From: Stemphylium vesicarium
Taxonomy: Eukaryota; Ascomycota; Dothideomycetes; Pleosporales; Pleosporaceae
DNA: 55,946 bases
Assembly: GCA_004380135.1 (NCBI GenBank)
Contig: QXCR01000173.1
Location: forward strand, 1-55,946
Reading direction: 5' to 3'
Positions 22,389 to 31,881 of this stretch are shown here, piece after piece. The notes beneath the pieces are model-generated. The model made no database searches. It was not told the origin of the DNA and worked only from the letters and a program-made list of their open reading frames with translations. Both the position numbers and the translations under genes were made by a program. Positions within the stretch are counted from its first letter, which is position 1, and every line of letters starts with the position of its first letter.

Positions 22389-23675
22389 GGTGGTGCTGTC
22401 TGAGAGAAATTGAAGCTGCAGTCGCAAAGGTCTCGCGCTCTTTCCAGAAAACCCTTATCGATAACCCGTTACCACGTTCGGAAGCCCCACATCCGAGCAC
22501 TTGCGACACTGTACAACCCTCATCGACGTAAGCTTCACTCTCGTCACACATCACCTCGCTGGGCTCCATTTCCGAGGGCATATCAATTATTGGGTACCGG
22601 CATAGCCGTCGTCGTAGCACACCAGCATCAATGGAACTGTATCGGGAGCATGCATAGACTCAGCTCCTGCGCGACACATGATGCTTTTTGGGCCCCCCTA
22701 TTGAGGATTAGGAGATTTACATCATATTAACCCCTCCAGACCACTGCCGACGGTTATCTGCATGATATGGCGTTCCCGTGGCGTGAGGCGTTCGCCTGGA
22801 GTCCGAAGCATCTGGGTGAGCACAGGCGAACGATGGGGTAGAGCCCGCATGATGTAAGAAAGTTGCTTTTCGGTCTCACTCTCCTGTTCAGACATCATGT
22901 TCGCGGGGCAGCTCCGTTATGGGCTTTGGCTGGATCAACGTCTTTACCGGACTTCGCCAACTGCTCTCCGTCCAAGACCACGGCGTCGTCGTCCCCAGCA
23001 CAGGACGATGAGTACATTCACCATCATATGCATTTGGTCAGGTAGTATGTTGAGATCCATCTGTCCTTCTCTGAAGCCTAGAATGCATGGGTCGCGATCC
23101 TTCTTCATCTACCTCAGCTCTTTCAGGGTATGAGGCAAAAGATTTCCTTTTTTCGCGATCCAGATCTTCGCTGAAACGATCTCAATGGCTTAAAACCCCA
23201 GTATACACGGGACAGCAGTATCCGGTATCTACGACACCCTTGTACGACCGTGGCGGAATCTCAGGTCCCAACGCTACGGACTCCGGACTCAGCCCCACGA
23301 CAATCTTCCAGCTTCGATGCACGCAAGGGTACCACCGATCTGCATCGCATCGCATCATTCCAGGCTGTACTCTTCTATCATTCGCTCCCGTAAGCTGCCT
23401 GATCCCCCTCTCGCTTCTATTTCCGGGCTTCCAGACGAAACTACGCGACCCCCATACCCTCGCTGCCGCGACAAAAGGCAATCATTCGCAAAGATACGAA
23501 GACGCGTGGTCCCTGGTCACTCGGACTCTATGTGCGTATTACGGACTACATATCCCATTGTCCGACGATCAAAGCCATCTGGCATCCTTCACATTCATGT
23601 CGCTGTCGACATGACATTTCGATAAAGATTGATTGAGCTCATTTCAATGCAATCTCCGGACGCCCACTATTCACA
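22389..23675. other. Intergenic region between SLX9 and the rhodopsin-like gene
   Basis: About 1.3 kb between two outward-facing genes. Several frames of 60-175 codons overlap one another without recognisable domains. Treated as promoter sequence for both neighbours. Confidence 0.5.
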
Positions 23676-25062
23676 ATGTGCGACGAGCAAGCCCAGCAAG
23701 AGAACTCACTCATTTCTGCTCAAAACCATGGCACGATTCTTGTAATGGTAGCCTGGTTTCTTGCTTGCCTACTAGTGGGTGCTCTCTCACCGAATCGTGG
23801 TACATACTCACAGGTGAATCTAGGCTCTCTGTACAGCAGCAAGAATCATCGCCCGATGCAGATCAGAACGCCTCCGCCATTTGACTTGGACCGACGATGC
23901 CATCATATTCGCCGCAGCATTGTGCGCTCTGGGGAGCACAGCTATCATCTCCTCGACGGTTGATTCTGGACTCGGCAAAGCAGGATGCCTTTTGAGTGAC
24001 GACGATGCAGAGCAGATACAGATCAAGCTATTTGTCGCAACAATATTGTTTGTTCTGACGGTCAGCATATCGAAAGGCTCCATACTGTTCTTCCTTTACG
24101 ACCTAGCGGAGACAATCTGGAGTAGGGTCAATATCATCGCCGTTAATATACTAGTATTGGTATGGACAGTTGCTGTAATGGCTGGCATGTCTTTTCAATG
24201 CGAGATGCCGACGCCCTGGAGAATATGGACTGGCAAGTGTATACCTTTGGTAGGTCGGAATGTTACTTCGAGCTGATAGATAGCTGACGAATGATCAGGT
24301 ACCATTCTGGACAGCTGTGATCGCGATCGATATTGTCCTAGAGGCAGCCGTCGTAGCCATCTCTGTGCACAGCATCTGGAGGCTGCGCGAATCTTATTGG
24401 CAGAAGCTCCTCGCAACATCACTTTTATCACTGCGGTTGATGTAAGTACACCTACTGGAATCGAAATATGGTTATCAAGTCTGACAATGGAATGTAGCCT
24501 GATCGCACTATCCATCGTTCGCCTCTTCTACCTTCAACCAGCCTTCGATCGCCGTACGGACCCGACGTTCAGCTACATACCATACGCCATCGCCACGCAG
24601 TGTCACACAACACTCGCTGTCCTTATAGTCTGCAGCCTCTGCTTGAAGCCATACTCCCACCTCCGAACATCCCAACTGCAAGCCCATAAGCCGCAGTCCA
24701 GACGCTCAAACCACTGGTCTGGCGCAACCATCGGTGGCATCGGCGGCACGCCTTACGAATCCTACGACTCTTTCGCGGCAATCTCTCACATCGTCAGAGA
24801 ACCTCTTACGTCCATACAAGCCAGCATGTCAACACCCAATTCTCGTTCCTCATCGCGGTATTCGTTGAACGACATCTTGTTGCCGGATTCACCGATACCA
24901 AAAAGGAATGCCAACCCGCCGCCCAGGCCGCCGCCTCCAAGCGAGGAGCAACGCCCGGACTTGAGTATGTTTACTAGGACCACCACCGTCAGGCAGCCGC
25001 CGGTCGTCACCAAGCTTGGTCATCTGAGGGGTAAAGATATAAAGACTAGGCCGGCTACATAA
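23676..25062 (+). CDS. Fungal rhodopsin-like seven-helix membrane protein
   Basis: Four exons: 23676-23778, 23840-24249, 24299-24441 and 24498-25062, about 406 residues. Joins are phase-consistent and rebuild family sequence: FLACLLV/ARIIARC at the first, CIPL/VPFW at the second, SLRL/ILIALSIVRL at the third. The first acceptor could also be three bases earlier (adding one Ala). The family pattern is clear: helix 1, then a basic loop leading to LTWTDDAIIFAAAL, a helix ending GSILFFLYDL, MSFQCEMPTPWRIW with the paired Cys of the extracellular loop, CIPL, and a late YIPYAIATQCHTTLAVLIVC helix before a Ser/Pro-rich cytoplasmic tail (PPPRPPPPSEEQ). It lacks the retinal Lys context of true rhodopsins. 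Members flank many secondary-metabolite clusters (SatC-like naming) but their function is unknown. A dead relative lies at 11.8-12.3 kb. Confidence 0.8.
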
Positions 25063-25670
25063 GGCAAATTGGTTTAGTTTGAGGCTGAAGGTAGTAAGCA
25101 GAATGTCAACTTAAAGCAACGTATAAAGCACATCAGCAGGTTTGAGGGGTACAAATATGCTTTAGCTTGATTGGCTTGACGTCGATGATGACATTATGTT
25201 ATATTCGTTTACATGACGAGTAATCTAATTTAGAAAGCAGCTACAAGCAAACACCGGCATTCCCTCTGGGTCAAAGATGCCCGAGTAATGCGCAAAGTAC
25301 TTGGATGCATCTTGTTCGACAGCACAGCCCATCATCACGCTTCGAGAGAAAAGATAAAAGACGAATCTATACACAACCCCTCGTAGCGCTAATTGCCGAG
25401 CTTACCTAGAATCCAAGTACCTACATGTCTTCGCACCCACCCGAGTACTCAAGCTTTGTCTTTTTACGAGATGCATAATGTGCGGCACCAGTCATCCAAC
25501 ACGGTACTTGGCAGCCCGACCATCAACCTCAAAACGCGAACATATCTCGCCATGGTCCCTCTAACGACCTCGTTCCATGTCGCAAGATACACCATCCCTT
25601 CAATCCGCGGCTCTGTACCCTTCTCCTTGGCCGCCATCCTTCAAACCATCAATCCCCCTTCTCCGCCACC
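25063..25670. other. Intergenic region upstream of ZIP transporter
   Basis: About 600 bases, AT-richer than its neighbours in the first half, turning pyrimidine-rich before the ZIP start, as expected for a promoter and leader. No separate gene seen. Confidence 0.5.
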
Positions 25671-26789
25671 ATGGCATCATCCCCACCACCATCCTTCGAC
25701 CCCACGCACATCGACCTGACAACAGCAAACCAAGCCGAAATAATCTGCTACTTCACCATCAGCTCCAACGAATACAACGGTCTCCTCCCCCTCCGCATAT
25801 CCTCCATCTTCGTGATCGGGCTCGTCTCCACCCTCGTAACCTACTTCCCCGTGATCGCGCGGCGAAAGCCCAGCTGGAAGATTCCACTCGGGCTCTACAC
25901 ATTCGCGCGCTTCTTCGGCTCCGGTGTCATCGTCGCAACGGCGTTTATTCACCTGCTGGACCCCGCGTACGAGGCGATTGGCCCGGGCAGCTGTGTTGCG
26001 GCGAGTGGGGGCTGGGCGGCGTATCCGTGGTGTGCGGCAATTGTGCTGGTGTCCATCATGGCGGTTTTTTGCGTCGATCTTGGGGCCGAGGTTTATGTTG
26101 AGCAAAGGTTTGGCGTTGTGCGGCAGGAAGATGAGGGTGCGACGGGTGCGTTTTTGCGCCAGAGTGGTGAAGAAGATGGCGCTGTTGTCAGTGACACGGA
26201 GGCTTCAGGCTACCTGCACGATCGAACGAGAGGGAAAGATGCTACCAGTCTCGACAATGCTTCTATCGACATCACATCAACTGAAGCTCGCGTCTCCTTC
26301 GCGCAGCAAATCTGCGCGTTCCTCGTCTTGGAATTCGGCATCATTTTCCACTCCGTGATCATCGGGTTGAACCTCGGTGTCGTGGCTTCCTCTACCTTTA
26401 CAACGCTCTACCCGGTTCTTGTCTTCCATCAGTCTTTCGAGGGCCTTGGTATCGGCGCGCGTCTTTCTAATATCCCTTTTCCTAGCTCCAAGAGCTGGAT
26501 GCCGTGGGCGTTGTGTGCGCTTTACGGGTTGACGACGCCGGTGGCGATCGCGATTGGGTTGGCGGTGAGGACGACGTATGCGCCTGAGAGCAAGGTTAGT
26601 ATGATGGTGCAGGGTGTGCTCAATGCGGTGAGCGCGGGCTTCTTGATCTATAGTGGGCTGGTAGAGCTGCTGGCCAAGGACTTTTTGTTCGATAAGGAGA
26701 GGACGAGGAACTTGGGGAGGTTGGGTTTAATGGTCGGGTATGTGTTTGTTGGAGCGGCGGTTATGGCGGTGATTGGATATTTGGCTTGA
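25671..26789 (+). CDS. ZIP-family plasma-membrane zinc transporter
   Basis: An intronless frame of 372 codons. Eight hydrophobic segments are arranged as in ZIP proteins: three in the N-terminal half (FVIGLVSTLVTYFPVIA, GSGVIVATAFIHLL, AIVLVSIMAVFCVDLGAEV), a variable cytosolic loop of about 60 residues, then five more. Metal-site motifs are intact: FHSVIIGLNLG in helix 4 and HQSFEGLGIGARL in helix 5, whose His and Glu residues line the binuclear site. The protein resembles yeast Zrt1/Zrt2 and should import Zn2+ (possibly Fe2+). The long loop is poor in histidine, unlike high-affinity Zrt1. In fungi such genes are commonly induced by zinc starvation through Zap1/ZafA; I did not find a clear binding site. 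Confidence 0.93.
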   Translation: MASSPPPSFDPTHIDLTTANQAEIICYFTISSNEYNGLLPLRISSIFVIGLVSTLVTYFPVIARRKPSWKIPLGLYTFARFFGSGVIVATAFIHLLDPAYEAIGPGSCVAASGGWAAYPWCAAIVLVSIMAVFCVDLGAEVYVEQRFGVVRQEDEGATGAFLRQSGEEDGAVVSDTEASGYLHDRTRGKDATSLDNASIDITSTEARVSFAQQICAFLVLEFGIIFHSVIIGLNLGVVASSTFTTLYPVLVFHQSFEGLGIGARLSNIPFPSSKSWMPWALCALYGLTTPVAIAIGLAVRTTYAPESKVSMMVQGVLNAVSAGFLIYSGLVELLAKDFLFDKERTRNLGRLGLMVGYVFVGAAVMAVIGYLA

Positions 26790-27249
26790 GGATTTAGGAG
26801 GTGATTTGTGAATACTCTATTATGATGAGTCTGGGGCGTTTGATCCTACGCGGCCTAGCGCTTTCGCGGTGGTGATCGGTAAATTCAGTGGAAGGTCTAC
26901 TAAACGCTGATAGAAGAGCATTGGAGATGAAGTTTATTACTAGGAAGCATGTAGCAATAGTTATCCGAAAGGGACTTGATTTGTAGGTATATCCTTCAAG
27001 ACGAGTCTTCTGAGTGTCGAGTGATAACCGGAAAACGCCGAGTGCTGAATGAACGGGATGCTTTGCTAGGTCATTGGACTGTTCGTCTATTTGAGGCGCT
27101 CCTCGAACTGAGTGTTTTTCGTGATCCAAAAAGGGCCAGATAGGCCAACGCGATCCCTCGTATTGGTACTCGGCCCCACGCCGGCAAAAAAGATACGTCT
27201 CTCCACACGGTGCCATGTATGACAGTCCAGCAAAAAGAATGGTAGCTGT

Positions 27250-27334
27250 TCTCCGCTCCCAGAATCGAACTAGGGACCTTTCGATAACAATTGCTATTAC
27301 AGTCGAACGTGATACTAATAATTTGTTAGGGGAA
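27250..27334 (-). tRNA. tRNA-Tyr(GTA)-like sequence with 11-base intron; degenerate 5' half, probably a tRNA pseudogene
   Basis: On the minus strand the 3' half folds well: anticodon stem TTCGA/TCGAA (27303-27307 with 27280-27284) around a loop CTGTAA..A, interrupted by an 11-base insert (27286-27296) at the usual intron position after base 37; five-base variable loop; T arm CCTAG-TTCGATT-CTGGG (27258-27274); acceptor 3' strand AGCGGAG plus discriminator A. The anticodon would be GTA, and tyrosine tRNAs in fungi normally carry an intron here. The 5' half has the right spacing (27334-27308), but the acceptor strand TTCCCCT mismatches at one base, the D stem does not pair, and the A box is poor. 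A T run near 27232 could terminate Pol III. Most likely decayed or tRNA-derived. Confidence 0.5.
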
Positions 27335-27875
27335 TGATCGAATTTGATGGGCTGATTTAAACTTACAACCAACTACACCAAGCGGAGTTGTCTGTTCCTT
27401 GAAACAGGCTTGATTCATTTGATGGAAGAGTTGGGAGAAAACAAGTATATAGTGCAATAAATTAGAACCTCTCGCCTTGGAGGGGTAAGTAAGCGAATGC
27501 AACTTACCCACCTACCCCCACCTACCTCATCTCACTCTTCAACCTTTTGCGCCGGGTATGCATATGGCGCCGCACCTGACCGGCGTGCAACTAGGCCCTT
27601 CTTTCAATCACCGTCATCATCGTCGAGGGTTATGGTGAGGTTCGTGATAGGCGATACGGCAGCCGTCTTTACCTCAGTCTTGATCGTCCTGCTGCGACGT
27701 GCATTGCGCGACTGGGCGGCGTTGCTTTTAGCACGAGTAACTCTAGACGTGGTTCGTACGACCCTATCTGCACAGCATCCTTTTATTTGTGTGCCGATAG
27801 CTCTGTCGCGCGTTTCCCTCGTCTCGACAGGCGGAAGGGAATATTGTGCTTGTACTGAAGACGGCTACATCAGGG

Positions 27876-28019
27876 GCGGGTTGTTGCCATAGCTGCGGCG
27901 ATGTCGAAGAAACCGTCAGTAATCTACCCAATCGAGGGGTTGTCGTCGCAGCTACGGCGGTATAAAAGATATGTGAGTGATTTATCCAGTCGAGGGGTGT
28001 TGGCTTCACTCGCTTCGCG
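27876..28019. repeat. Imperfect tandem repeat, unit about 58 bp
   Basis: Two units, 27876-27933 and 27934-27991, and the start of a third share GGGTTGT-C-AGCTGCGGCG-like beginnings and end in ATC(C/T)A(C/G)TCGAGG. The TCGAGGGGT junction recurs exactly 58 bases apart (27932 and 27990). Divergence between copies is substantial, so the duplication is old. Confidence 0.7.
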
Positions 28020-28802
28020 GCATTGTCGATCTGCCATGTTGACGTCAATTTCTTCCTTCACTCACCTCCAGCACTGAATACAAGTCCCCGTTTCACTTAC
28101 GTTGCTGGTCATGGTGGTGGTGGTTGACGAGAAGGGGAAGGCAAGAAGGAAGAAAAACTTTCACAGCGACACCAAGGGTTCTCTTCACTTCACCGGTCGT
28201 TAAATACAGACCCACGTGCTCTTGGGAGCCTGCTGAGTCAAAAGTGGCGTCAGTGCGACCCAGCGTTGTGGTTAGGGAAGGCACCATGGGAGGCAACCAT
28301 CACGTGTGTTGACCCCCAACACCACGCAGCACAGCGGTAGACTACATCGGCTCCTCATAAACCTGCAGATCCGGACGCTGTTGAATGCCTTATGCTAAAC
28401 CGGAAATGTGTTGTCACTCTGAGCTCGCGATAATAAGGTTTGTGCATCTAGTGCTCAATGTTTGGCTTATATGAGGCACCGAGACGCTCCTTCCTTCCCA
28501 TCCAAGAGAGCTTCACCAAAGCCCCACGCCAGCGTTGCCTCATACACGCTCACTTTCGTACCACGTATCCTTCTAGGGAGCCTAAGAGAGCTTAGCATTT
28601 CAGCGTGACGGACATCCGAACAAATACTACTACGCATGTTGTTGCCATTGAGCCTTCGTCCTTGTGAAAGTACTCAAGGAAGAATATGTATAAGACAAAA
28701 GCAACGTGTTCAAGTGGTATCATTTCATTATCTGGCTAAAGTTTCATTAAGAGCCATTCACGCTCGTGTTGATATCATCATACTCATTCTCATCATCCTC
28801 AC

Positions 28803-31138
28803 CTAGTACGCAACCAATTGGTTCAAGCCCGCGCTCTCACGCTCAAAGTTCTTGTGCTGAGAGATCGAGTATAGGTACGCGCTAGTAAAGTCCTTGGCCT
28901 CCTTGACCATGTTGACAGCCTCCTTGAAGCTCTCAGGCTCAACTTTGTTGGCAGTGACGACACCGTAGCTATTGACAACGTCACCCGAGGCGGAGAACTC
29001 CATACCGGGTAGGTCAACAGCCATCTTGATGAAAGAAACAGCCTCGCCAGTGCCGCCAATGGCCTTGAGGTGACCAAATGCCTCACGAACCCAGTGGACG
29101 GCGCGGCCGTTCTTGCTGAGAGTCTCGATGGACTTGGCGCCGCCGGGCACGAAGACACTGTCGTACATGGTAGAGCGCTGGCCCTCGAGGTGATGGTCTG
29201 CTACGACGCCAGACCCGCTCCTGTCCTCGCCCTCGGCGAAGATCTTGTTTCGTCTGGGAGAGATGGTGAAGGGCAGGGCACCGGCAGCCGTGAGAGCAGC
29301 CTTGATGCCAGTGTAGGCAGCCTTGTCATAACCGTCAGCGATGAGAATGGCGACCATGCGTGTGGCGATGGTAGGCTTCTCGGGCATGTATTCCATCTGC
29401 GACAGACCCTTGGCCTTCTTGTTGTGCTTGGGACGGGTTTGCTTCGTTGGTTGCTCGCCGCCGACCATCTCAGCAACACTCTGAGCGAGGCCAAGGTCGA
29501 TTTCGCACAAGCGCTCGCAAAGGCGCTCGTAAACAACAGGGTCGTCGCAGTGGTCGAGCTCGAAAGCGAAAGCGTCCTTCATGTGCATCTTCTCGTTCTC
29601 CGACATGGAGTTGTAGAAGAGCTCGGCCTGGTTCTTGTGCTCTCTGAATTTCTTGCTCTGCATGCGAGCCTTAATACCCGCAGTCTTCTCGGGATAATCG
29701 ACATATGCGCCTTCCTTCCCGGTCGCAGGAGGGACAGTCTGGAAGCGGTTAGGCCAGTAGTTGACCTTGCCCTTGGTGATGGTGTGTCTCATAGCACCGT
29801 CGCGGTTGAAGTTCATGACAGGGCAGACAGGCTTGTTGATCGGCAGCTCCTCCCAGTTGACACCGAGGCGAGACAGCTGTGTATCCTGGTAAGAGAAGTT
29901 GCGGCCCTGCAGAAGAGGGTCATTGCTGAATCCGATACCTGGAACAATGTGACTTGTGCAGAAAGCAACTACAGCGGAGAAAACACAAAGTCAGCTATGG
30001 CTCATAGTCATTTGGTGCAACCAAAGCTTACCTTGCTCAGTCTGGGTAAAAAATTCATCCGGGTTTTGGTTCAGCTCGAGCTCACCGATGTATCGGATAG
30101 GGACAAGCTCCTCGGGCCATACCTTGGTCGCATCAAGGATATCAAAGTCAAAGTCGTGCTCCTTGGCCTCAGGAATGACCTGAATACCAAACTTCCACTT
30201 GGGGTAGGCACCGCTGTCGATGGCCATCCACAAGTCCTTGCGGTGGAAGTCGGGGTCCTGTCCGGCAATCTTGAGTGCCTCATCCCATACGAAGCTGTGC
30301 ACACCAAGCTCAGGAGTGAAGTGGAACTTGACGAAATGCCTCTCTCCCTTGGCATTAATGAGGGTATAGGTGTTGACACCGAAACCCTGCATCATACGGT
30401 ACGAGCGAGGGATAGTACGGTCAGACATAGCCCACATGAACATGTGAGTGGCTTCTGGGTGCATGTATTGGAAGTCCCAAAAGTTGTTGTGAGCAGTCTG
30501 AGCTTGAGGCACTTCGCAGTCGGGCTCAGGCTTTCCAGAATGGATCACGTCCGGGAACTTCATGGAATCCTGGATGAAGAAAACTGGGATGTTGTTTCCG
30601 ACAATGTCCCAGTTTCCCTCTTCAGTATAGAACTTGACGGCGAAACCGCGTACATCCCGGACGGTGTCTGCAGAACCACGGCTACCAAGTACAGTCGAGA
30701 ACCGTAGGAAGACTGGAGTCTCGCGTGATGTGTCGTTGAGGACGCCGGCCGATGTGACATCTGCGGCCGACTCGAAAAGGGTAAATTTTCCAAAAGCACC
30801 GGAACCACGGGCGTGAACGACGCGTTCGGGGATACGTTCGTGATCGAAGCGATGGATCTAGTACTGTCAGTCCTCCATTGTAGTTGCCCGGGAGCATTTA
30901 AATATACCTTTTCACGAGCGAATTGATCTTCCAGGAGTTGAGGGCCAGTCTGGTCGTCGGTGGCTATCTTCAACCAGTCATCGGTATTGCTCTGCTTGAC
31001 ACCGTAGTCGCTAGTAATCCTCCACTTGTCATCATGAACGTCCTTGGTGACAGCTGCGAGCTGAGCCATCTTGCCCGTCTTCTCGCCAGCGAGGCCCTTA
31101 GCCTTCTCCGCAACGTTGCCTAGGATTTCAGACGCCAT
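28803..31138 (-). CDS. Large-subunit catalase with C-terminal DJ-1/GATase-like domain (CatA/Cat-type)
   Basis: Three exons on the minus strand, 31138-30908, 30857-30032 and 29968-28803, give 740 residues, the usual length for clade 2 catalases. The distal His lies in VVHARGSGAFGKF near residue 92 and the heme-ligand Tyr in NFSYQDTQLSRLG near 376; FFIQD, the GFGVNTY block and the NPDEFFTQTEQ/VAFC splice join are conserved. After residue 560 comes the flavodoxin/DJ-1-like domain (TRMVAILIADGYD ... SVFVPGGAKSIETL). There is no signal peptide or PTS1, so it should be intracellular, resembling Aspergillus spore catalase CatA rather than secreted CatB. It dismutates hydrogen peroxide. The start is ATG 31138; an apparent extension upstream lacks an ATG. 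Perfect CRE sites upstream suggest bZIP (AtfA-type) stress or conidial control. Confidence 0.95.
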
Positions 31139-31258
31139 GTTTCCAGAAGTCTGCAAGAATTGAGTCGTTTGGCAGTGTCAATGGTCGAAGTGGCGGTTTG
31201 GTGGCTCGCGGCGCGCTTCCCTTTGTATTGCAGCGTGTTACAGGCATCTGTTTACTTT

Positions 31259-31266
31259 TGACGTCA
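31259..31266. promoter_or_regulatory. CRE palindrome TGACGTCA, 121 bp upstream of catalase start codon
   Basis: A perfect ATF/CREB-type bZIP site in the catalase promoter. Fungal AtfA/Atf1 factors bind this sequence and are known regulators of spore and stress catalases; that it works here is inference. Confidence 0.6.
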
Positions 31267-31645
31267 TGGCGACGTGAGCTCACTGCGCTTCGGCTTTGAG
31301 TTGCCTAATGCCTCTGTCACGCAGCTCTATCCGGACAGTAAATGCGCTCTTGCGACGCGCTTCAAGGTGGAGTTGATGCGACTGGCCAATAGCAATTTCG
31401 ATGATGTTCGATCATCGCAATTTGTACGATTTCCATCGACTGCCGAACGACGCCGATGTGCCACGCGAGACTCAGCTGGGCAACTTTGCCATGCGCCCCG
31501 CACATGATCTCGGTCATGAATAATTCGAGATTCGAGATTGGCATGCTGAGCAATTATTCGACTCCAAGGCCTATACTCTTTTCCGGCGACCGAAGCTGTG
31601 GCGGCCAACGACCAGAAAAACGTGGTTGATCGAAGATGTTTGCTG

Positions 31646-31653
31646 TGACGTCA
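31646..31653. promoter_or_regulatory. Second perfect CRE TGACGTCA upstream of catalase
   Basis: About 510 bp upstream of the catalase start. Eight exact bases would be expected by chance only about once in 65 kb, so two within 400 bp of one promoter is notable. Confidence 0.5.
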
Positions 31654-31873
31654 AATGACGATATGGACGCGATCCACGTGCGAGTGCCCCGCAGCGTATT
31701 TCCCCACCGTGCAAGGCGATGATCAGGGCGAAGAAAAGTTCTGGGGGGCGACTACATGTTTTGTGTGGTCGGAAAAGTCTTTATAGAGTAACTGTGATGA
31801 AGAAAAATGCAGTCTCTGCTCCGTGAAAGCCCCGGATGGAGTGGGACATGAGCTCTCGCCGCTGGCAGTGGGA

Positions 31874-31881
31874 TGACGTCT
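31874..31881. promoter_or_regulatory. CRE half/near site TGACGTCT upstream of catalase
   Basis: Seven of eight bases match TGACGTCA, about 740 bp upstream of the catalase start. Supporting evidence only. Confidence 0.3.

Larger units (their letters stand above)
26790..28802. other. Convergent intergenic region, ZIP to catalase
   Basis: Two kilobases between the ends of the ZIP and catalase genes. It contains the tRNA-like sequence and the 58-bp tandem repeats listed separately, and a perfect CRE palindrome TGACGTCA at 28040-28047. No protein-coding gene is supported. Confidence 0.55.

Noticed and set aside
29070..30707. 545-codon forward open frame
   Set aside because: It is the exact antisense of the catalase gene, whose exons carry all catalytic motifs; long antisense frames are common opposite codon-biased fungal genes.
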